A stretch of 64,000 nucleotides of DNA from Micromonospora parathelypteridis (GTDB taxonomy: Bacteria > Actinomycetota > Actinomycetes > Mycobacteriales > Micromonosporaceae), in assembly GCF_014201145.1 (NCBI RefSeq), contig NZ_JACHDP010000001.1:4774001-4838000 (forward strand), read 5' to 3'. Made by a program: the position numbers and the translations under genes. Under the pieces are notes generated by a model. It was not told the DNA's origin. It saw nothing but the letters and a program-made list of their open reading frames with translations, and made no database searches. Each line of letters begins with the position of its first letter. Position 1 is the stretch's first letter. Shown piece by piece: positions 52,188 to 59,988 of the stretch.

Positions 52188-53039
52188 GTGGAGTTCACCA
52201 AGGGCCACGGCACCGGCAACGACTTCGTCCTCCTTCCCGACCCGGACGGTCAGCTCGATCTGACCCCGGAGCTGGTCGCGGCGCTCTGCGACCGGCGGCG
52301 CGGCATCGGTGCGGACGGCGTACTGCGGGTGGTCCGCGCGGCCAAGCATCCGGAGGGCGCCGGGCTGGCCGGCGAGGCCGAGTGGTTCATGGACTACTGG
52401 AACGCCGACGGCTCGTTCGCCGAGATGTGCGGCAACGGTGCCCGGGTCTTCGTGCGCTACCTGCTCGAGACCGGGTTGGCGACGCCCGCCGGCGCGGCGC
52501 TGCCGGTGGCCACCCGGGCCGGCGTCGTGCGCGCGCTGGTCGAGGGCGGCACGGTGTCCGTCGAGATGCGCCGCCCCCGGCTGTACGACGGCTCCACCGC
52601 CACCCTGGGTGGGCTGACCCTGCCCGGCACCGCCGTGGACGTCGGCAACCCGCACCTGGTCTGTGTCCTACCGACGGGTGTCGAGTTGGCCGAGCTGGAC
52701 CTGACCACGGCGCCGGGGTTCGATCCGACGGTCTTTCCGACCGGGGTGAACGTGGAGTTCATCGTGGCGGGTGACCCGGTCGACGGCACCGACGGGCACA
52801 CGTTGATGCGGGTGTACGAGCGCGGCAGCGCCGAGACCCTGTCCTGCGGCACCGGTGCCTGCGCGGTGGGCGCTGTGGCCCTGCGCGACGCCGGCCGGGA
52901 CACGGGCGTGATCGCCGTCGACGTCCCCGGCGGCCGCGTGACGGTCACCGTCACGGCCGACTCCTGCTGGCTCTCCGGCCCCGCCGTTCTGGTAGCGACC
53001 GGCGAGATCAACCCCGCCACCCTGCAGCCGTCCGCCTGA
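52188..53039 (+). CDS. dapF: Diaminopimelate epimerase
   Basis: The 283-residue enzyme turns LL- into meso-diaminopimelate for lysine and peptidoglycan. It shows KGHGTGNDFVLLPD at the N-terminus, the catalytic Cys in MCGNGARVF and the second in SCGTGACA. The GTG at 52188 follows GGGGGC seven bases after miaA. It is the last gene of the dioxygenase-like/miaA/dapF operon; a long perfect inverted repeat follows. Confidence 0.95.
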   Translation: MEFTKGHGTGNDFVLLPDPDGQLDLTPELVAALCDRRRGIGADGVLRVVRAAKHPEGAGLAGEAEWFMDYWNADGSFAEMCGNGARVFVRYLLETGLATPAGAALPVATRAGVVRALVEGGTVSVEMRRPRLYDGSTATLGGLTLPGTAVDVGNPHLVCVLPTGVELAELDLTTAPGFDPTVFPTGVNVEFIVAGDPVDGTDGHTLMRVYERGSAETLSCGTGACAVGAVALRDAGRDTGVIAVDVPGGRVTVTVTADSCWLSGPAVLVATGEINPATLQPSA

Positions 53040-53078
53040 CGCAGCCCCCCCGGCCCCGTTCACGCAGCGCCCACCCCT

Positions 53079-53138
53079 GTTGATCAAGAGGTTTGCGTCA
53101 GGATCAGCGCGGCTCCTGACGCAAACCTCTTGATCAAC
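53079..53138. repeat. Perfect 25-bp inverted repeat between dapF and malic enzyme
   Basis: Arms 53079-53103 and 53114-53138 are exact complements over 25 bp (outer GTTGATCAAGAGG, inner GCGTCAGGA) with a 10-nt loop. It lies between convergent genes and could act as a terminator for both, but lacks a U-tract. It is the longest perfect stem in the window. Confidence 0.8.
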
Positions 53139-53161
53139 CCAGAAGGAGGGGCTGCGGCCCG

Positions 53162-54628
53162 TTACGGGGTTGCGCTTGCGTTGGCTGCGATCTCCGGGAG
53201 GTCGGCGGGGCCGGGGTCGGCGGCCGGCAGCGGGCTGGGGTTGTGCGCGGCGGCGCGGACGGCGGCGGCGACCGCCGGTGCGACCCGGGAGTCGAAGACG
53301 CTCGGCACGATCACCGTCGGGTTGATCTTGTCCTCGCCGACGACGTCGGCGATGGCCCGGGCCGCCGCGATCGCCATCTCCTCGGTGAACTCCTCGGCGT
53401 GCGCGTCCAGCATGCCGCGGAACACCCCCGGGAAGGCGAGCACGTTGTTGATCTGGTTCGGCTGGTCCGAGCGGCCGGTGGCGACCACGGCGGCGTGCTT
53501 GCGCGCCTCCCGCGGGTCGACCTCCGGGTCCGGGTTGGCGAGCGCGAAGACGATCGAGTCCTTGGCCATCTGCGCGATGTCCTCGCCGGTGAGCAGGTTC
53601 GGCGCGCTCACACCGATGAACACGTCGGCACCCCGGATCGCACCCGGCAGGTCGCCCGAGTAGTTCTCCTTGTTGGTGTTCTCCGCCAGCCATTGCCACG
53701 CCGAGTTGAGCCCGGTCAGCCCACGGTGCAGGGCGCCCTGCCGGTCGTACGCGATGATGTCGCCGACGCCCTGGCGCAGCAGCAGCTTCATGATCGCGGT
53801 GCCGGCCGCGCCAGCTCCGGAGACGACCACCCGGACGTCCTCGAGCTGCTTGCCCACGACCCGCAGCGCGTTGGTCAGCGCGGCCAGCACGCAGATCGCG
53901 GTGCCGTGCTGGTCGTCGTGGAAGACCGGGATGTCCAGCGCCTCGCGCAGCCGCGCCTCGATCTCGAAGCAGCGCGGCGCGGCGATGTCCTCCAGGTTGA
54001 TCCCGCCGTACGCCGGCGCGATCGCCTTCACGATCTGCACGATCTCGTCGGTGTCCTGGGTGTCCAGCACCACCGGCCAGGCGTCCACCCCGCCGAAGCG
54101 CTTGAACAGCGCCGCCTTGCCCTCCATCACCGGCAGCGACGCGGCCGGGCCCAGGTTGCCCAGGCCGAGCACCGCCGAACCGTCGCTGACCACCGCGACG
54201 GTGTTGCGCTTGATGGTCAGTCGCCGGGCGTCCGCCGGGTTCTCGGCGATCGCCATGCAGACCCGGGCAACCCCCGGGGTGTACGCCCGGGACAGCTCGT
54301 CGCGGTTGCGCAGGGCGACCTTCGAGGTCACCTCGATCTTGCCGCCCAGGTGCAGGAGGAACGTCCGGTCCGACACCTTCCGCACGTCCACGCCGTCCAA
54401 CGCGGTCAGCGCGTCGACGACCTGATCGGCGTGGCTGGCGTCGGCGGTGTCACAGGTCAGGTCGACGATCACGTGGGTCGGGTCCGAGTCCACCACGTCC
54501 AGCGCCGTGACGATCGCCCCGGCCTCACCGACAGAGGTGGTGAGCCGGCCGATCGAAGAGGCGTCCGCGGTCACGGCGATCCGGATGGTGATCGAAAATC
54601 CGGCGCTCGGCAGTCGGGTGATGGCCAC
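53162..54628 (-). CDS. NAD(P)-dependent malic enzyme with ACT-like N-terminal domain
   Basis: The 488-residue protein has an ACT-like domain at about 10-90 (SITIRIAVTADASSIGRLTTSVGE). The malic enzyme follows: YTPGVARVC, the Lys in KRNTVAVVSDGSAVLGLGNLGP, FHDDQHGTA with metal ligands, and the Rossmann loop GAGAAGTA. It converts malate to pyruvate and CO2. The ACT part suggests feedback by an amino acid, as in related actinobacterial forms. The ATG at 54628 has GGAGGG about nine bases away. The C-terminal 40 residues are a Pro/Ala tail. Confidence 0.93.
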   Translation of the reverse strand: MAITRLPSAGFSITIRIAVTADASSIGRLTTSVGEAGAIVTALDVVDSDPTHVIVDLTCDTADASHADQVVDALTALDGVDVRKVSDRTFLLHLGGKIEVTSKVALRNRDELSRAYTPGVARVCMAIAENPADARRLTIKRNTVAVVSDGSAVLGLGNLGPAASLPVMEGKAALFKRFGGVDAWPVVLDTQDTDEIVQIVKAIAPAYGGINLEDIAAPRCFEIEARLREALDIPVFHDDQHGTAICVLAALTNALRVVGKQLEDVRVVVSGAGAAGTAIMKLLLRQGVGDIIAYDRQGALHRGLTGLNSAWQWLAENTNKENYSGDLPGAIRGADVFIGVSAPNLLTGEDIAQMAKDSIVFALANPDPEVDPREARKHAAVVATGRSDQPNQINNVLAFPGVFRGMLDAHAEEFTEEMAIAAARAIADVVGEDKINPTVIVPSVFDSRVAPAVAAAVRAAAHNPSPLPAADPGPADLPEIAANASATP

Positions 54629-54717
54629 GGGATCCCTCCGTCACGGCTGTGCGGCCGATCGGCCGCCGCCCGCATTTCTACCGGGTTGTCGCAGCCGACC
54701 AGCATTCGCCCCCACTT

Positions 54718-54745
54718 TTGGCGACCTTGAGCATGGGCATATAGC
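54718..54745 (+). promoter_or_regulatory. Promoter of hflX
   Basis: TTGGCG (54718-54723) and TATAGC (54740-54745) with a 16-nt spacer fit a housekeeping promoter. It implies a 5' leader of about 60 nt to the TTG start at 54812. Confidence 0.55.
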
Positions 54746-54811
54746 AGGTGCGTTCGGCGTTGTGTCATGTCAGGATTGCGTTCTACTTATCAAAACGGAC
54801 AGGAGAACCGC

Positions 54812-56266
54812 TTGCGAGACCAGGAGAGCTTTGTCCCCGTCGAGGACGAGCTCGACGACGTCACCACCGGCGAGATGGACCTGTCGGAGCGGCAGTCCCT
54901 CCGACGCGTCCCGGGCCTGTCAACCGAGCTCACCGACGTCACCGAGGTGGAATACCGCCAGCTGCGGCTGGAGCGGGTCGTCCTGGTGGGCGTCTGGACC
55001 GAGGGCACGGTGACCGACGCGGAAAATTCGCTGACCGAGCTTGCCGCGCTGGCCGAGACCGCCGGTTCGCAGGTGCTCGAAGGGCTCATCCAGCGCCGCA
55101 CCCGACCCGACCCGGCCACGTACATTGGCCGCGGCAAGGTCGACGACCTCGGCAAGGTGGTGCTCTCCACCGGTGCCGACACGGTCATCTGCGACGGCGA
55201 GTTGTCCCCGTCGCAGCTGCGCAACCTGGAGCAGCGCACCAAGGTCAAGGTCGTCGACCGGACCGCGCTGATCCTCGACATCTTCGCCCAGCACGCCAAG
55301 AGCAAAGAGGGCAAGGCCCAGGTCGAGCTGGCCCAGCTCGAATACCTGCTGCCCCGGCTGCGCGGTTGGGGTGAGACGCTCTCCCGGCAGACCGGTGGTT
55401 CCGGCCGTGGTGGCGGCGCCGGTGGCGGTGTGGGTGTTCGTGGTCCCGGTGAGACCAAGCTGGAGACCGACCGGCGGCGTATCCGCCACCGCATCTCCCG
55501 GCTGCGTCGCGAGATCAAGAGCATGCGGACGGTACGCGTGACCAAGCGCGCCCGCCGTTCCCGCAACGCCGTCCCCGCGGTCGCCATCGCCGGCTACACC
55601 AACGCCGGCAAGTCCAGCCTGCTCAACCGCCTGACCGGCGCGGGCGTGCTGGTGGAGAACGCGTTGTTCGCGACGTTGGACCCGACCACCCGGAAGGCGA
55701 CCGCCTCGGACGGCCGGCTCTACACCCTGTCCGACACGGTCGGCTTCGTCCGGCACCTGCCGCACCAGATCGTCGAGGCGTTCCGCTCGACGCTGGAGGA
55801 GGTCGCGGAGGCGGATCTGGTGGTGCACGTCGTCGACGGCACCCACCCGGATCCGGAGGAGCAGGTCCGGGCGGTCCACGCGGTGCTCGCCGAGGTGAGC
55901 GCCGACCGGCTCCCCGAGTTGCTGGTGGTCAACAAGACCGACGCGGCCGACGAGGACACGCTGCTGCGGCTCAAGCGGCTCTGGCCGGACGCGATCTTCG
56001 TTTCCGCGCACTCCGGGCGGGGCATCGACGGGCTGCGCGCGGCGATCGAGGAGCGGCTGCCGCGCCCGGCCGTGGAGGTCCGGGCCGTGCTGCCGTACGA
56101 CCGCGGTGATCTGGTGGCCCGTGTGCACCGCACGGGCGAGGTGCTCAGCACGTCGCACCTGCCGGAGGGCACCCTGCTGCACGTCCGCGTCGGCGCGGAG
56201 CTCGCTGCGGAGCTGGCGCCGTTCGACGTCGAGCGGCAGGGGCAGGCGGCCGGCAGCCGATCCTGA
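54812..56266 (+). CDS. hflX: GTPase HflX
   Basis: I start at the TTG at 54812 because AGGAG lies six bases before it and the family's N-terminus begins here; an ATG at 54767 would add 15 residues but has no ribosome site. The 484-residue protein has the HflX domain (DPATYIGRGKVDDL, then the Gly-rich loop GRGGGAGGGVGVRGPGETKLE in parts) and a G domain with GYTNAGKSSLLN (G1), DTVGF (G3) and NKTD (G4). HflX binds the 50S subunit and splits stalled ribosomes. An ordinary promoter lies upstream. Confidence 0.93.
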   Translation: MRDQESFVPVEDELDDVTTGEMDLSERQSLRRVPGLSTELTDVTEVEYRQLRLERVVLVGVWTEGTVTDAENSLTELAALAETAGSQVLEGLIQRRTRPDPATYIGRGKVDDLGKVVLSTGADTVICDGELSPSQLRNLEQRTKVKVVDRTALILDIFAQHAKSKEGKAQVELAQLEYLLPRLRGWGETLSRQTGGSGRGGGAGGGVGVRGPGETKLETDRRRIRHRISRLRREIKSMRTVRVTKRARRSRNAVPAVAIAGYTNAGKSSLLNRLTGAGVLVENALFATLDPTTRKATASDGRLYTLSDTVGFVRHLPHQIVEAFRSTLEEVAEADLVVHVVDGTHPDPEEQVRAVHAVLAEVSADRLPELLVVNKTDAADEDTLLRLKRLWPDAIFVSAHSGRGIDGLRAAIEERLPRPAVEVRAVLPYDRGDLVARVHRTGEVLSTSHLPEGTLLHVRVGAELAAELAPFDVERQGQAAGSRS

Positions 56267-56316
56267 GCGACCACGGCGTCATCCAACCGAAACCCGTGGC
56301 ATGCGACACTGGCCGA

Positions 56317-58071
56317 ATGCGCCGCGTTGTTTCCTCGGTCACGGTTGCCCTCGGCCTGTTCGGGGCAACCGTGGCGCTCGCCGGAGTCGCCGCAGCGGCT
56401 CCCGCCCCCGGGTTGTCCGTGCTCCCCGCCGCCGCTGTCGGCCAGAAGCGGTGCACGATCACCGACGAGCGGCTGCGGGAGCTGTCCGGGCTGGTCGCGA
56501 CCAAGAGCGGCTTCATCGTCATCAACGACGACACCGAAAACGCGGCACGCGAGCGGGTCTTCTTCCTCGACAGCAAATGCAAGATCGCGAAGGATCCGGT
56601 GCGGTACCCGGGGCAGGGCCCGACCGACACCGAGGACCTGGCCCTCTCCAAGGATGGCGGCACCCTCTGGATCGCCGACACCGGTAACGCCACCACCGCG
56701 AAGGAGCGCCGCACCCGCGTCGCGCTGTGGTCGATGCCGGTCACCGGCGCGAAGCAGCCGACGCTGCACCGGATCTCCTACCCCGGGTCCAAGGCGTACG
56801 AATCCGAGGCGCTGCTCATCGGCGACGACGGAAAACCGCTGCTCATCACGAAGGTGACAAGCGGTAAGGCCGAGATCTACACCCCGACGGCGGCCTTGAA
56901 GAACGGCGACACCGACCCGGTGCCGATGGGTAAGGTCGGCGAGATCACGCTGCCAAAGACGCAGACGGAGAACACGCTCAACACGTTCGGCCGGATCGCC
57001 ATCACCGGCGCGTCCCGTTCGCCGGACGGCTCCCGAGTGGTTCTGCGCACCTACGCGGATGCCTTCGAGTACGACGTGAACGGCGGCGACATCCTCGGTG
57101 CGCTCACCACCGGCAAACCGCGGGTGACGGCGCTGGCCGACCCGTTCGGCGAGGCCATCAGCTACACCTCGGACGGTAAGGCGTTCGTCACCGTCTCCGA
57201 CGCGGGCCGGTTCACCGAGGACGAGACCCTCGACATCCTCAGCTACACCCCGTCCAACTCGACCGCGGTGCCAGCGGCCCCGGCCGGGGCCGCCAAGCCG
57301 GCCGCCTCGAAATCCTGGACCGCCGGGCTGGGCCTCGACGAGATCATGTACATGGTCGGCGCGGTCGGGTTGATCGGCCTGCTGCTGGTCGGCGCCGGCA
57401 TCATCGGCATCGTCCGTGCGCGTCGCCGGCTGCCGGAGGCCGACGCGGAGACACCGGACCCGGATGGCGGGCCGCTCGGCCCGCGCGCAGGCCGTGCCGG
57501 CGACGGTTTCGCAGCGCCGAATGACCGTAAGGGCGGTGTCTACGGTGGCGGCGCCCCGGCGGGCGGCGCGGCTTACGGCGGTGGCGCGGGTCGCGGTGGC
57601 CCGGCCCCGGCAGGCGGCGCCGTGTACGGTGGCGGCCGGCCGGCAGCCGCAGGCAGTGGCTACGGTGCGGCACGGCCGGACGGCGGGGCCGGCGGTGGCG
57701 TGTACGGCGGAGCTCGCCCGCCAGCCGGTGGCGGTGGTCGTCCTCCAGCCGGTGGCGGTCGCCCGCCGGTTGGTGGCGGTGGTCGTCCCCCGGCGAGTGG
57801 CACCGGTCGCCCCCCGGCCGGTGGCGTCGGCCGTCCCCAAGGCGGTGGCGGCGGTCGGCCGCAGGGTGCCGGCGGTCGTCCTGGCGGCGGTGTGTACGGC
57901 GGTGACGGCAGCCAGCCCGGCGCTGGTCGTGCCGAGCCGCCCCGGCGCGGTGGGCAGGAGCCCGACTACCGAGGCCAGCGGCCCGGCCGTCGGCGTGACG
58001 ACGACGCGCCCGTCGATCCGTACGGGCCGTATCCCGGGGGCGGTCGCGGCCCCCGGGGCGACCGCTACTGA
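56317..58071 (+). CDS. Signal-peptide / beta-propeller-like / TM protein with Gly-rich tail
   Basis: The 584-residue protein has a signal peptide (MRRVVSSVTVALGLFG, cut near residue 30), an outer domain of about 290 residues with repeated strand patterns like a beta-propeller (LSGLVATKSGFIVINDD, DTEDLALSKDGGTLWIAD, YESEALLIGDDGKPLLI), one membrane helix (about 350-370), and a cytoplasmic tail of about 200 residues. The tail is made almost only of G, P, R, A and Y in units like GGGRPPAGG and VYGGG. I know no function. A GTG at 56296 is an alternative start. The tail may mediate weak multivalent contacts; this is inference. Confidence 0.78.
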   Translation: MRRVVSSVTVALGLFGATVALAGVAAAAPAPGLSVLPAAAVGQKRCTITDERLRELSGLVATKSGFIVINDDTENAARERVFFLDSKCKIAKDPVRYPGQGPTDTEDLALSKDGGTLWIADTGNATTAKERRTRVALWSMPVTGAKQPTLHRISYPGSKAYESEALLIGDDGKPLLITKVTSGKAEIYTPTAALKNGDTDPVPMGKVGEITLPKTQTENTLNTFGRIAITGASRSPDGSRVVLRTYADAFEYDVNGGDILGALTTGKPRVTALADPFGEAISYTSDGKAFVTVSDAGRFTEDETLDILSYTPSNSTAVPAAPAGAAKPAASKSWTAGLGLDEIMYMVGAVGLIGLLLVGAGIIGIVRARRRLPEADAETPDPDGGPLGPRAGRAGDGFAAPNDRKGGVYGGGAPAGGAAYGGGAGRGGPAPAGGAVYGGGRPAAAGSGYGAARPDGGAGGGVYGGARPPAGGGGRPPAGGGRPPVGGGGRPPASGTGRPPAGGVGRPQGGGGGRPQGAGGRPGGGVYGGDGSQPGAGRAEPPRRGGQEPDYRGQRPGRRRDDDAPVDPYGPYPGGGRGPRGDRY

Positions 58072-58088
58072 CCGGCGTCAGAACGAAT

Positions 58089-58117
58089 GTGGGTGAGTGC
58101 CCGTGGCACTCACCCAC
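58089..58117. terminator. Bidirectional terminator upstream-convergent with lexA
   Basis: GTGGGTGAGTGCC and its exact complement form a 13-bp stem with a CGT loop between the stops of the Gly-rich-tail gene and lexA. Confidence 0.8.
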
Positions 58118-58129
58118 CCCAACGACCGG

Positions 58130-58915
58130 TCAGATCCGGCGCAGCACCGCCACGACCCGGCCCATGATGGTGGCGTCGTCACCGGGGATCGGGTCGAAGG
58201 CCGGGTTCTGTGGCATCAGCCAGACGTGCCCGTCGCGCCGCCGGTAGGTCTTGACGGTCGCCTCGCCGTCGAGCATGGCGGCCACGATCTCGCCCGAGTC
58301 GGCGGTCGGCTGCTGCCGAACTACCACCCAGTCGCCGTCGCAGATCGCCGCGTCGAGCATCGAGTCGCCCTTGACCTGGAGCATGAAGACCTCGCCCTCG
58401 CCCACCAGCTCGCGGGGCAGCGGGAAGATGTCCTCAACGGCCTGCTCGGCGAGGATCGGCCCACCGGCGGCGATCCGACCGAGCATCGGCACGTACGCCG
58501 GGGTCGGTCGTTGTGCCCGGGACAGCTCGTCGTCGATGGCCTCGCTGGGGGCGCGGACGTCCACCGCGCGGGGCCGGTTGGGGTCGCGGCGCAGGAAGCC
58601 CTTCTTCTCCAGCTCCTTGAGCTGGTAGGCGACGCTGGACGGCGACACCAGGCCGACAGCCTCGCCGATCTCCCGGACGCTCGGCGGGTAGCCGTGCCGC
58701 TCCACCCAGGTGCGGATGAACTCCAGGATGCGCCGCTGGCGGGCGGTCAGGTCGACCGTCGCCGGGTCGGGGAAGGCGCTGACCACCGGGGTGACCGGGC
58801 GCACGGCGGGCTGACCCGTTCGGCTGCGCGCGGCACTGCGGCGTCGGGTGGCTGGCGGGCCCGCGTCGGTGATCTGCTGCGGGCTCTTCGGCCGGCTGGC
58901 CCGGTCCTCGGTCAC
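58130..58915 (-). CDS. lexA: LexA repressor
   Basis: The 261-residue protein has an N-terminal extension of about 50 residues, then a winged helix ([30 protein letters not shown]) and the S24 self-cleavage domain: cleavage site Ala150-Gly151, nucleophile Ser185 (GDSMLD), Lys222 (ATVKTYRR). It represses SOS genes until RecA filaments trigger cleavage. The GTG start follows a GGAGGACG site. Two SOS boxes upstream imply autoregulation. Confidence 0.96.
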   Translation of the reverse strand: MTEDRASRPKSPQQITDAGPPATRRRSAARSRTGQPAVRPVTPVVSAFPDPATVDLTARQRRILEFIRTWVERHGYPPSVREIGEAVGLVSPSSVAYQLKELEKKGFLRRDPNRPRAVDVRAPSEAIDDELSRAQRPTPAYVPMLGRIAAGGPILAEQAVEDIFPLPRELVGEGEVFMLQVKGDSMLDAAICDGDWVVVRQQPTADSGEIVAAMLDGEATVKTYRRRDGHVWLMPQNPAFDPIPGDDATIMGRVVAVLRRI

Positions 58916-59012
58916 GTCCGTCCTCCCTGGTCGGCGCTGGGTGCCTCGTCGGCTCGTGGTGCGTGCGGTGGTGCCACGTTGTTCATGACCGTATAGGTGA
59001 GATCAGTCATTT

Positions 59013-59028
59013 TCAAACATCTGTACGA
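59013..59028. promoter_or_regulatory. SOS box 1 of lexA
   Basis: TCAAACATCTGTACGA matches 10 of 12 fixed positions of TCGAAC-N4-GTTCGA. It overlaps the region where the -35 of lexA is expected; the minus-strand -10 candidate TATACG is at 58995-58990. Confidence 0.7.
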
Positions 59029-59065
59029 CCTCTCACCGGCGTGTCGGGGTGAAAAACCACTCCGG

Positions 59066-59081
59066 TCGTACGGATGTTCTG
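59066..59081. promoter_or_regulatory. SOS box 2, between lexA and nrdR
   Basis: TCGTACGGATGTTCTG matches 9 of 12 fixed positions of the SOS consensus, and its centre is 53 bp from that of box 1, about five helical turns. It probably works with box 1 on lexA; an effect on nrdR, 375 nt away, is less likely. Confidence 0.55.
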
Positions 59082-59282
59082 ATAAATGGTACGTCAGGTA
59101 GCACTAGTGTTCGATCGTCGGCTGTTTTCCGGAGCACTTCGGCCTGCTGGCCGGTAACTCGGGCGGGGTGTCGGCGTTGGGTCTTCGGGCGTGCTGGTGG
59201 GTGCGGATGACCGGATGGTCCGTGACGCGCCGGACACGCCGCTCAACTTGACCCGGCTTCCCCAGCGACATACGGTCGACCC

Positions 59283-59292
59283 CTAGATGTAG
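59283..59292. promoter_or_regulatory. Possible NrdR box upstream of nrdR-nrdJ
   Basis: CTAGATGTAG, an imperfect palindrome (8 of 10) followed by TAGTGACAC, resembles the core of NrdR boxes (CTA-n-AT-n-TAG). It lies 164 nt before the nrdR start. NrdR sites usually come as a spaced pair; I found no clear second one, so this is tentative. The rest of the 540-nt lexA-nrdR gap shows no gene. Confidence 0.4.
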
Positions 59293-59455
59293 TAGTGACA
59301 CGGGCGTAAGTTGCCCACAGGTTGGGTCCGACTACCGACCGCACTCCAGTAACGTCGACCACGGCGGGAGTCATCCGAGGATGGCACCGTCGCGGTGAGC
59401 CGTGCCCGGGAGTGCCCGGTGCGGTCGCAGTCGATCATTTTGATGGAGGTGGGCG

Positions 59456-59959
59456 ATGCGGTGTCCGTACTGCCGGCACGCTGACTCCCGGGTGGTCGAC
59501 TCGCGGGAGGCCGACGACGGCCAGCTCATCCGACGGCGGCGATCCTGCCCGGAGTGCGGCAAGCGGTTCACCACCGTCGAAGAGGCGGTCCTCGCGGTCG
59601 TGAAGCGCAGCGGGGTGACCGAGCCGTTCAGCCGTACGAAGATCATCGGCGGGGTGCGCAAGGCGTGCCAGGGTCGGCCGGTCGACGAGGACTCGATCGC
59701 GTTGCTGGCTCAGAAGGTCGAGGAGACCGTGCGGGCCAAGGGTGCGGCCGAGATCCCCAGCCACGACGTAGGGCTGGCGATCCTGGGCCCACTCCAGGGC
59801 CTGGACGAGGTGGCGTACCTGCGGTTCGCCAGCGTCTACCGGTCCTTCGACTCGCTCGCGGACTTCGAGCAGGAGATCGAGACACTGCGGGCCGCCGCCC
59901 GTGCCCGCGAGGGCGCGGCGGGGGCCGGGGCGGCGGAACCCGCCGGCCGTACCAATTGA
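59456..59959 (+). CDS. nrdR: NrdR transcriptional repressor
   Basis: The 167-residue repressor has the zinc ribbon CPYC...CPEC (residues 3-34) and an ATP-cone domain ([30 protein letters not shown]). It senses ATP/dATP and represses ribonucleotide reductase genes. A GGAGGTG site precedes the ATG. nrdJ follows after 29 nt, so regulator and target share an operon. Confidence 0.95.
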   Translation: MRCPYCRHADSRVVDSREADDGQLIRRRRSCPECGKRFTTVEEAVLAVVKRSGVTEPFSRTKIIGGVRKACQGRPVDEDSIALLAQKVEETVRAKGAAEIPSHDVGLAILGPLQGLDEVAYLRFASVYRSFDSLADFEQEIETLRAAARAREGAAGAGAAEPAGRTN

Positions 59960-59988
59960 GATTTGCGTTTTACGAGGGGGCGGATGAG

